From Barthelona sp. PAP020 (lineage: Eukaryota; Metamonada: BaSk clade), in NCBI GenBank assembly GCA_040182905.1, contig JARQWU010000040.1, positions 1 through 53,750 of the forward strand: a stretch of DNA of 53,750 nt, read 5' to 3'. Made by a program: the position numbers and the translations under genes. The notes under the pieces are model-generated. The model worked only from the letters and a program-made list of their open reading frames with translations. It did no database searches and had not been told where the DNA came from. Shown piece after piece: positions 30,501-37,533 of this stretch (position 1 is the stretch's first letter; each line of letters begins with the position of its first letter).

Positions 30501-31550
30501 CAAATTCATCACAAAGAGTTGGGCATTGATAGTGAGAAGGAATCTGCACATGATTCAACATACAATTTGTCCAAAGTGTTTACAGATGATACTTCTCAAT
30601 ACGAAGTATTTGAAGAAGTTCAAAATCTAATTCCATCATTCTTCGACGGTTTTAATTGCACAATATTTGCATATGGTCAAACTGGATCTGGTAAGACTTA
30701 TACCATGATCGGGCCATCTTCTGCAGAAGAAAGAAAAGAAAATACAGATTCTTTGGGTATTATGTACAGAACCATGGCACGAGTATTTCTTGAAATGGAA
30801 GAAAGAAGCAACACTCATGATTTTGTTCTTGAATTAAGTGCTGTTGAAATTTTATACGATAGTGTGCATGACATCATAGGGAATGAAAAAGAGCTTAAAA
30901 AGAATTATTTAAGAAGACCACATAAACACACAACAGTTGTTGTTGATTCGTATGATACATGTGTGGCAAGATTGGATGATTCTGCTAAAAAGAGAAGCAC
31001 CATGGCTGCTGCCCATGCAGAATCATCTAGATCTCATTTCTTAATCACTTTGACTTTGAGCAAAAAACCAAAGAATGCTCCTGATAGTGAATTTACATCA
31101 AATTTCCTTCACTTAGTAGATTTAGCTGGTTCTGAAAAGGTGATGGGTGATGGATTGTTAAAACTTCAAGGTATTGCCATCAATCAATCATTGTCTACTT
31201 TAAGACGTGTTATCCAAGCTATTGTTGATGGAAGTCATGTTCCCTATCGTGATTCTGTGTTGACATATATTTTAAAAAGTAGTTTGGGAGGTGATGCTAA
31301 AACTCTTATGTTTGTATGTGTTTCAACTGCAAATCGTGAATTTAATGAGACAAAGTCCACATTGAATTTTGCAAATGTTGCTAAACAGATGAAACAAGAC
31401 AATGTTGGAAGAGTTTTAGCAAAAAAGATTGAATTAAATAAAAAAGAATTGATCAGATTGACACGTTTATTAGGAAAAGATCTGGTTGAATCAGATATGG
31501 ATACGGACACTGAAACTGAAACAAATGAAATAGTAAGTGACGCTGATTAG
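27552..31550 (+). CDS. Kinesin-14, C-terminal motor with long coiled coil
   Basis: A minus-end-directed kinesin-14 by architecture: a 950-residue coiled-coil stalk, then the neck-motor junction LKGNVRVFCRIRPMNK (about 953) and a motor to about 1310. Motor motifs are GQTGSGKT (P-loop, about 1041), SSRSH (switch I, about 1157) and LVDLAGSEK (switch II, about 1190). Switch I reads HAESSRSH rather than the usual NEHSSRSH. The stalk carries two poly-Glu tracts encoded by GAA repeats. A short acidic tail follows the motor. At 1332 aa it is unusually long for kinesin-14. Likely roles are spindle or axonemal microtubule organisation. Confidence 0.92.
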   Translation: MNAVKLENIDISSTNKDIHEFVPAKEVRYCIERIEKDAILMKENYVKLYDDLKRSFEDLTRKHQRLIDSEKRKLDRKSQEKINLLEGKIRTTKREVAQYKNELNIIMTDFPEQIDDARHQVSKLIKIRNKLESEIDLKEEENKLLIEKVILQRKNNVETLSGVKEQLEYFLEHFDLKIHEIRKESQGIQNHVIRLENLIKYQKVRESVASVDVDGLDPQRSSVLLRRLSIGSSSSVESLSNLNDTPSVSKFATISSQGEVFESEEEEEEEEEEEEEEEEEDIGVNEARDKSFDDESIGAILNKFLTHYSIRDLFHEFDTSFIEKRVNEYFDNILMPFYKDIGSIVEEEDISFDSDRIDILTLELNKLLVSFKDITEDILNQYVYSIESACSLSVVYLLAKELDIQLINDDNLEFFINKANNDVSVGFSVLIGLLTKICTKIMEIFEIFENFSSSSSHNNQNEVLAVTQLLPISPIIGNNDIDTNQSDSEEEEEEEEEEEEEEDSDDVNDEAREIQDHLVVQEEEQVVIVEEEEELNELEVEEKEQILIAKINNCSLKIEELERTLTSLNEKAKEIEEDKKQIRLLAKRRWWKLKNSQIKIEAEKTEMEMVDLNNQAESANMDKNKNVDNLERTYTQDDSSSDTFDKEAYIENCRLDHITQESYIEKTNELIEGLSLKYKDWICIEEVEDKIEQELAQIKEEVSILEEELNKELHITTIDVEKVRMEVSKEMEMLDEQINDKKMYIISKREEEKMLDKEITQKKEYVKELEELSKSLTQNLNEVRLKSKKVGELLKEKEKIITSLKELQQEHENILNQLNDSHKIAKNKISSDIKKAQNNLNDERRIVLGGLEIELNELKDFVTTKDEELIEKTEELGKVNDVISQSIDTINKLEKENTELKTSLKDFKEKKKQFKQLDQKSKELESGIKFMKNSQTYLFNERSRIQNEIEDLKGNVRVFCRIRPMNKSERAENCFPTIAATSKQIHHKELGIDSEKESAHDSTYNLSKVFTDDTSQYEVFEEVQNLIPSFFDGFNCTIFAYGQTGSGKTYTMIGPSSAEERKENTDSLGIMYRTMARVFLEMEERSNTHDFVLELSAVEILYDSVHDIIGNEKELKKNYLRRPHKHTTVVVDSYDTCVARLDDSAKKRSTMAAAHAESSRSHFLITLTLSKKPKNAPDSEFTSNFLHLVDLAGSEKVMGDGLLKLQGIAINQSLSTLRRVIQAIVDGSHVPYRDSVLTYILKSSLGGDAKTLMFVCVSTANREFNETKSTLNFANVAKQMKQDNVGRVLAKKIELNKKELIRLTRLLGKDLVESDMDTDTETETNEIVSDAD
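28341..28393 (+). repeat. GAA microsatellite in kinesin gene
   Basis: About 16 near-perfect GAA units, all in frame, encoding a poly-Glu run in the kinesin stalk. Nearly pure units suggest recent slippage. Confidence 0.9.
29018..29059 (+). repeat. Second GAA microsatellite in kinesin gene
   Basis: About 13 in-frame GAA units encoding a second poly-Glu run in the same stalk, some 630 bp after the first. Confidence 0.9.
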
Positions 31551-31870
31551 TGTCGCTCTTTATTTTTGCTACTTTTTTTTTAAACCGTCAAATGCAGAGG
31601 TGTAAAGTGTAAAGTTCGATTTTATTTTTTTGTTAACTAAATAAAAGGCAATTGCAATAAGATTTATTTTTGGAAGTATGTGGGGTTTCTTCCTTTGAAT
31701 TGGAATTGGCTCATCCAACTCTTAATGTTCTTCCTTTAGACACACAAATGGACAAAAAGACCCTTCTTTGATTTGAAACAGGAAAAGTGGAGCAACTTTC
31801 TTGTTAAGCTGACTAATGGGAAAAAAAAAATAAGATTAAACTAACAGACTAAAAAAAATTTTATGTTTCT
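31551..31870. other. Convergent spacer with weak coding-like stretch
   Basis: A 320-bp spacer between the stop codons of the kinesin and the thiolation-like gene. On the + strand, 31655-31768 is open for about 37 codons (including LAHPTLNVLPLDTQMDKK) and then a shifted frame (about 31769-31845) reads DLKQEKWSNFLVKLTNG before a stop. These may be the relic of a gene or chance. No RNA gene or repeat was seen. Confidence 0.3.
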
Positions 31871-33211
31871 TCAAAAATGCCTCTTAGATTGACAACCAGT
31901 GATTTTGACGAGATAAATTTTTTTCTCATACGAATCTCCCATTTTTGAAGCCAATCTGACAATGACATCTCCACTGTCTTGTCTCTGTTTAGAATGATAT
32001 AACGCTTCTTCACAAGCAACTTTAAAAGCTTCATCTTTGATATCTTCAACAGATAATTGAGGAAGATCATCGATTTCAGCCAAATATTTGCCATTTTCAA
32101 AACTGTCAATGAGTTCTTTCAATTCATCAGAATATCCACGAAGAAGAACAGTGGCACCAACACCACTTGATTCTACCAAGATATCAGGAAGCGACAAACC
32201 TCTAGAGGCAGGTAATTCATCATTTCTCATTGATGCAAGATGATGCAACAAAATATTTTCATCATGGTCTCTACCACAAACTAACAAACTGTTTCCAACG
32301 TTATGATGTCTTCCAAATCGCAACAAAAGTAAATCATTGTAAGAAATGTTCGAAGTTTCCATATCTTCAATTTCCAAATCATAACCATGTTCTTTAGTAT
32401 ATTCATTGATACCATAACGTATTTCCATGAGTCTGGAAAATTTATGAGGATACATTTTGTCGGTTAGCAAACATCCTCCACTTGGAGACTCATAATTCTT
32501 GATTCCCCATTCTCTAGCCATTTTCATTTGGGGCTTACGAGTTCTACCTTTCAAGTCTAAAAGCTCATTCCTGTCAATCCAACCTTCAGCTTCTGGTAAA
32601 GAAACAGGGAAAAACTTTCCACATAAAGGTCTTAAAATGCGGTCACCAAATCCTAATTCTTTGGCAACTGTTTCCATTGCACTTTTGTTCTGAGACATAG
32701 GCCTTTGACCCATAACTTCTCCAGTAAAAATGAAATCAAAACCTTTTTCTTCCAATAATTGAAATGCGCTGCGAATTCCATTCATTCGGCAATCAATGCA
32801 AGGATTAATATTCTTTCCTAATCCATGTTTTGGCTTTAATATAGCTTTTAAAACATTATCAGTTTGATTGCTAACATGCAAAGGAATGTTTAGTTCTTCA
32901 ACACATTTTAAAATATGCTCAGAAACATCTCCATATTTGGTACAACCAATAAAAGGATTGACAAAATGAAATGCTTCAACATGAAATCCTAATAAAAGTA
33001 AATATTTAATGCTTAATATTGAATCTAATCCACCAGAAAGCATAGCCAATGCCTTAACAGGTTCACCATTCTTTTTTAATCTTTCTCTTTGGTGTATTTC
33101 AGGCATTTGATAAGTTTGTTCTTCTTTTTTTCCCATATTATTTGAAAATAAAAAATAGTTCAACAATTTTAAAAAAATTCTTTCTTTCATAGCACTGCTT
33201 TCAAAGAACAT
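31871..33211 (-). CDS. Bacterial-type PP-loop tRNA thiolation-like protein with C-terminal DUF814-like domain
   Basis: An adenylating PP-loop enzyme of the MnmA/ThiI group, predicted to activate a tRNA base for sulfur insertion. The PP-loop is LSGGLDSILS (SGGLDS at residues 59-64). It keeps HGLGKNINPCIDCRMNGIRS (Cys pair near 139), FTGEVMGQRPMSQNK, LLRPL-type ILRPLCGKFFPVSLPEAEGW, and SPSGGCLLTD. The C-terminal third has RFGRHHNVGN and CGRDHDENILLHHLA, resembling the DUF814/NFACT-R module fused to this family in bacteria. The closest relatives I know are in anaerobic bacteria and archaea, so lateral transfer is likely. An N-terminal extension before Met26 (33136) is basic and hydrophobic and could be an organelle-targeting leader or not be translated. 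Confidence 0.75.
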   Translation of the reverse strand: MFFESSAMKERIFLKLLNYFLFSNNMGKKEEQTYQMPEIHQRERLKKNGEPVKALAMLSGGLDSILSIKYLLLLGFHVEAFHFVNPFIGCTKYGDVSEHILKCVEELNIPLHVSNQTDNVLKAILKPKHGLGKNINPCIDCRMNGIRSAFQLLEEKGFDFIFTGEVMGQRPMSQNKSAMETVAKELGFGDRILRPLCGKFFPVSLPEAEGWIDRNELLDLKGRTRKPQMKMAREWGIKNYESPSGGCLLTDKMYPHKFSRLMEIRYGINEYTKEHGYDLEIEDMETSNISYNDLLLLRFGRHHNVGNSLLVCGRDHDENILLHHLASMRNDELPASRGLSLPDILVESSGVGATVLLRGYSDELKELIDSFENGKYLAEIDDLPQLSVEDIKDEAFKVACEEALYHSKQRQDSGDVIVRLASKMGDSYEKKIYLVKITGCQSKRHF

Positions 33212-33327
33212 TAACTTTCTTTTAACAATAATTTATCATTATATTTTGTTAATAAAAACGAAATTATCAGAATTTTATTAAAAAGTAAAAAAAATCGCAC
33301 ATTCTTTATCCTTCAAATTTACAATAA

Positions 33328-35643
33328 TCAGATCCATTGTAATTTATCTTTCAAAATTTTCTTAACAATAAAATAATTTTTGCCAATTGTTCCTTGTAAT
33401 TTAATAAGCGTTTTAGAATTCTTCTTCAAAAAGAGAACTTCAACACCACCTTGAATAACTAATTTTCCTTCAGTGGGTTCAGATTGAATATTTTTCTTTG
33501 TCAATTCATCTCTCAAAATATGTTGTTTAACTTCCCCAACAATAATTCTTTCTCTTGGAATCACTTGAGGATTTTTCATCAAAACTCCATTTTGCATTTT
33601 AACAGAAACAGAAGTCATATTCGCGTAATCACCTCCTTGTGAAGCATTGCTCTTTGGTAAATTATAAAGGATTGAACTACTTAAGATTCTTTCATTCAAT
33701 TCATCCTCAAATTTTTCAATTTGAATACTTCCATCATCAGAAATTGTATTTTGTTTGATAAATTTTTGAAGTTCCACTTTTTGTAATCGCTGATCAATAG
33801 TGAATGTCTTTGTACATTCTAATTCCATCAAATCAATTGTTTCATTAGGAAATAAGGATTTTACAATGATTTCTTGTTGTTCTTTGGTGTATAATCTTAA
33901 CCAATCTAAAGTAACTATTTCACTGTTGAATTTTTGTTTTGTTTTTACTTCCTCTTTAATGTCAAAAGGAATTTCCTTATCAATCATATCTAAAGCTCTC
34001 TCCATCTCTTTAGTTTTTTTCTTCACACGTTTTTGTGCGGTTTTATTCATTTGGGTTTCTTGATCTGATTTTTGTTCTCTTGAATTTATCAACTTGACTA
34101 TGTTATCAATATTTCCAAATAAATCTTGTCCAGTGACAATAATATCTGAACTATTGGTAAGATTAACAGTGGATTCTTGAAAATCAGCATCATCAAAAAA
34201 GTCAACTTTGTACTTGTGTCTATAGGTGGTATCTAAAAGCAACCTTTTTTCAACATTTACTTTTTCTTTATTTTTTCTTTCTTCATCAATATTATTCCTA
34301 TCCAAGACTTCTTTCTCAGTGTCTCTCTCTTTCTTAAAAATTTCTAAATCTTCTCCACTTAGTTGGACTTTCTTTACAATTTTAAAATCAATAGCTCTTT
34401 TACTTTGTTCTTTACTTTGCAAATCAATTAGATCCTGTAAAGTTTTATCTTTGAACCAACGAAATGTCAATAAGGCATTCTTTTGTTTTGAAATAATATT
34501 CTTATAAAAGAAATTTCGCATTAATGAAGGAAAATGAAGAGTCCCAGGCGTGGTGATAATAAGTCTTCTAATGCTGGAAGAGTTTGATGACAAATCAGGT
34601 AAATTTTCAAATCCAAGAACATGTTTGATCTTTTTAAAATAAAATGGGTTCGATGTAGCAATTTTTTCATTCTTTGCGACTTTTAAATTGTCAGAAAACT
34701 TTTCCAACAAATGATCTCCAAACCAATGCAAAGATATTTTTGCTAATTCTAACATGGCCCTACTTACATAAGAAACCCAATATATCTCAAAATTATCAAG
34801 ATTAACTTTGTCAACTACAAATAAAAATTCAAATATTGCACTCAAAGGCAACGGCAATAAAATCACTTGTTTGCCTGATTTCTCAATGTAATTTTTAAAC
34901 CGTTTATTTCTTTCTTCAGGCTTTATTAACTTTTCTTTATCATCTTTGATTGAATCACCATATAACACCAAAGAAGCTCTTCGTATATTCGTAGTATCAA
35001 TGGATTTCAAACATGTTTCGTCATAGTATGAAGCTTTAGAAATATATATGATGTCAGAATATGTTATGTTATTGATACTAATTTTCCAAATGCTACCACC
35101 AAGCGTATAACCACTTCTATTGGGAGAAAATGTTAAATAAGACTCAATTTGATCAACATTATGTATATCTTCAGATAACATTGGTTGTAAATCAAATATT
35201 CCATCATAATCGAAGGTTAAATGAATCATTTCATAAAAATTTACAGCAATAAATTCATTAAATACTTTGTCAATATCATTTAAGTCAAATAAATTAAATT
35301 CTTCCACATCACATTTGTTTAAATAATATTCGTACATTATTACAGATCCCATACGATGTATTAAATCTGTAGATAAAATAGGACAATTTATTTTGTTTAA
35401 ACGGTACAAATATACTAAAGCTCCAAAATGATAAATATCATTTTGTGAAATAACTATTAAATGTATTTCTTCATTGTCAAATAGTTCAACCAATGGTTGT
35501 AAATCATCTTCTAAAAATTCTTCGGTCCATCCACAATCTAATAAAATGTTGAATGGACCTACTTTCAACAAATACACAGACACATTAACATGTCGATTAA
35601 TTCGTAAGATCGGTGTGATGGAATGTGTGATGTCCATATCCAT
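33328..35643 (-). CDS. CPSF2: CPSF100 (Cft2), inactive metallo-beta-lactamase subunit of the cleavage/polyadenylation factor
   Basis: CPSF100 pairs with the CPSF73 nuclease to form the mRNA 3' end cleavage core. The 771-aa protein starts with SVYLLKVGPFNILLDCGWTE, the family's opening strand. The metal-binding HxHxDH motif is degraded to QNDIYHFGALVYL, which is typical of CPSF100 rather than CPSF73. GYTLGGSIWKI and the following strands match the lactamase fold, and a beta-CASP domain follows (about 225-410). A long charged linker precedes the C-terminal domain ending at KILKDKLQWI. 771 aa matches the family length. Confidence 0.88.
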   Translation of the reverse strand: MDMDITHSITPILRINRHVNVSVYLLKVGPFNILLDCGWTEEFLEDDLQPLVELFDNEEIHLIVISQNDIYHFGALVYLYRLNKINCPILSTDLIHRMGSVIMYEYYLNKCDVEEFNLFDLNDIDKVFNEFIAVNFYEMIHLTFDYDGIFDLQPMLSEDIHNVDQIESYLTFSPNRSGYTLGGSIWKISINNITYSDIIYISKASYYDETCLKSIDTTNIRRASLVLYGDSIKDDKEKLIKPEERNKRFKNYIEKSGKQVILLPLPLSAIFEFLFVVDKVNLDNFEIYWVSYVSRAMLELAKISLHWFGDHLLEKFSDNLKVAKNEKIATSNPFYFKKIKHVLGFENLPDLSSNSSSIRRLIITTPGTLHFPSLMRNFFYKNIISKQKNALLTFRWFKDKTLQDLIDLQSKEQSKRAIDFKIVKKVQLSGEDLEIFKKERDTEKEVLDRNNIDEERKNKEKVNVEKRLLLDTTYRHKYKVDFFDDADFQESTVNLTNSSDIIVTGQDLFGNIDNIVKLINSREQKSDQETQMNKTAQKRVKKKTKEMERALDMIDKEIPFDIKEEVKTKQKFNSEIVTLDWLRLYTKEQQEIIVKSLFPNETIDLMELECTKTFTIDQRLQKVELQKFIKQNTISDDGSIQIEKFEDELNERILSSSILYNLPKSNASQGGDYANMTSVSVKMQNGVLMKNPQVIPRERIIVGEVKQHILRDELTKKNIQSEPTEGKLVIQGGVEVLFLKKNSKTLIKLQGTIGKNYFIVKKILKDKLQWI

Positions 35644-35990
35644 CTTTATATTTTGTCACAATTATAATTGGAAAAATAACTTTTTTTCTATGACTCATCT
35701 GAAGTTTTTTTTTTGATGTTTTAATGGTATATGTTGATGTTATTTATGATATCTATTGACGATTTTTTTTAATTCTATCTCTCTCTTGGCGTCATTTTTT
35801 CATTTTTTTTCAAAAATTTGGTTTTTACTTTTATTTTTTGAAGTTTTTGGGATGCCAATTTTTAAGTAGGGATCATTTTGATCATTTTATTTGATTTTTA
35901 TTCTGATTAAGTTCCTTTTGTTTAGCTTTGCCTTAATCATCATATTTTCTTCAATATTTAAAGGTTTTTTTTTTCAAAAAAAGGTTCTAT

Positions 35991-36441
35991 ATCCCTCATC
36001 CCTCGAATGGGAAAATACATTCTTTTAAAACAATCGATTCTCATACAATGCGTGAAGCTACATTAATTATCATTAATGTATTTTTTGCTTGAACTAAGGG
36101 ATCCTGAGAGATATGTTTGGGGTCATCGTAATAAAGCCAGTGTATGATGCATTTCATTTTGGGGTCACCTTTATTGATGTGGATATTTGAACACATGTGG
36201 TCATAGAAGCATTACAATTGCAACTTTTGCAGTTAAAACATGAATTGTGGAGGCCTTTGAACTATACGTGGAAGTTATTTTGGACACACCGTCTGGTTTC
36301 ATGAAAGCAACCGTGTATTTAGTGAGTAAACGAGTGGTTTTTGTCAGTTTTAAACGTCGCGTCATTAATTTTTTACTTGCCTGATCAAGTTGTGGAAATT
36401 GTCGATATTTCCTCAACACAATTTAATTATTTTTTGCAGTA
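35991..36441 (+). pseudogene. Decayed proline racemase-family gene
   Basis: Proline racemases and hydroxyproline epimerases invert the alpha carbon with a pair of catalytic cysteines. No intact frame exists here, but successive + strand frames carry the family in order: an N-terminal piece near 36009-36070; RDMFGVIVIKPVYDA and FHFGVTFIDVDI (36109-36188); then, shifted, GYLNTCGHRSITIATFAVKT (about 36181-36243), which holds the first catalytic Cys; VILDTPSGFMKATVYLV (36274-36324); and DQVVEIVDIS (36383-36412). At least three frame changes and internal stops disrupt it. The second half with the other Cys is gone. The family is bacterial in most lineages, so this is probably a dead transferred gene. 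Confidence 0.75.
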
Positions 36442-36592
36442 AATGAATTTTTTTTAAAGTTTGTTGTTAAATTTACATACAATATTTAATATTTATCAAA
36501 GAGCAAAATGATCTCTTTTAATTTGTTGCTAATCTCTTTTATCCTTGTTAATAAAAAAATTTTTCCTTTTATATTTTCTTGAATTAGAGTTA

Positions 36593-37192
36593 ATGGATAG
36601 AATTGATTCATTGGAAAAAAAAGTTGAAGATATTGAATATATTAAAGATTCAAAAGGAACATTCATTTTAAATGAAGCTCGAAAATTAATTCCATGTTGT
36701 ACATTACATCGTGTTCCTTCTTCTTATTATGACGAGACTTTAGAATGGCGTGCTGATGTTTTAAAAGCACCTTCTATTCACCATTTATGTAAAACATTAA
36801 TAATTGAAAATGTTAAATGTTTGGAACCAACAAAGAATTATCCTCGTTACATTGCTGTTGTTGTTGGTTATACATCAAGAATTTCATCACAAAAGTTAAT
36901 TCGTACTTTTTTGAGTTTACCTGGAAATGAAGATAAAACAATAAAACAACATTTTGCCATGAGTTCAGCAGATGCTGAAGTTTGTGCTAAATTAACTGGA
37001 TTTGAATTTAATGCTGTTACACCATTTGGTCTTAAATTTGAATGCCCTGTCGTTCTTTCGAAAAGGATTTTTGATCTCACTCCCAACTTATTCTTTTTGG
37101 GAGGTGGAGAAATTGATTTAAAATTGCGTGTTGATACACAACAATTTGTTGATGGTCTTGGTGCTATTATTGCCGATATAGATCAAGAGTAA
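36593..37192 (+). CDS. YbaK/ProX-type aminoacyl-tRNA deacylase domain protein
   Basis: Proteins of this fold hydrolyse mischarged aminoacyl-tRNAs, or bind them as regulators. The start is the ATG at 36593, giving 199 aa with a short N-terminal helix. The YbaK fold covers about residues 45-195: LKAPSIHHLCKTLIIEN, the lysine-containing strand, LTGFEFNAVTPFGLKFECPV (which holds the conserved TPFG loop), and FFLGGGEIDLKLRVDTQQFV. These match a eukaryotic/protist YbaK branch rather than stand-alone bacterial YbaK. Substrate amino acid is not known. The divergent spacer to CPSF100 contains the decayed proline racemase. Confidence 0.8.
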   Translation: MDRIDSLEKKVEDIEYIKDSKGTFILNEARKLIPCCTLHRVPSSYYDETLEWRADVLKAPSIHHLCKTLIIENVKCLEPTKNYPRYIAVVVGYTSRISSQKLIRTFLSLPGNEDKTIKQHFAMSSADAEVCAKLTGFEFNAVTPFGLKFECPVVLSKRIFDLTPNLFFLGGGEIDLKLRVDTQQFVDGLGAIIADIDQE

Positions 37193-37533
37193 TTTAAATG
37201 AGTTTGTTGACTGCTTTTTTTTTTGATTTTTATGACATCTGTTGGCTTTATCACTGAGGTTTTTCGAGTGACATAACATGTATTCATTTGCTTGAAGTTC
37301 AAAAGAAAGGTAAATTTGACTTTTTTTTTTTCTCTCATTATTTGTTTAATAAAAAGATAAAAAGAACAGAGATGGGAAGATGTCTATAAATGGAAAAATA
37401 TATGTTGCGAAGTTTCTTTTTTGATAATTTTCCTTTCTTTTCTTTGGTGAAATTATGTTTATTGTTGACACATGAATATTCACAAAAACAAATCCATTCT
37501 ATAAACTATTTATTTTATGAAAACATTTGGATA
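37193..37533. other. Convergent spacer, nothing recognised
   Basis: A 341-bp spacer between the YbaK-like stop and the MCM4 stop. It holds T runs (about 37218-37227 and 37321-37331). A 63-codon + strand open stretch from 37390 overlaps the MCM4 3' end but has no recognisable features and is not called. Confidence 0.35.

Noticed and set aside
36201-36419. Minus-strand 72-codon open stretch
   Set aside because: Starts at GTG and is the antisense of the decayed proline racemase.
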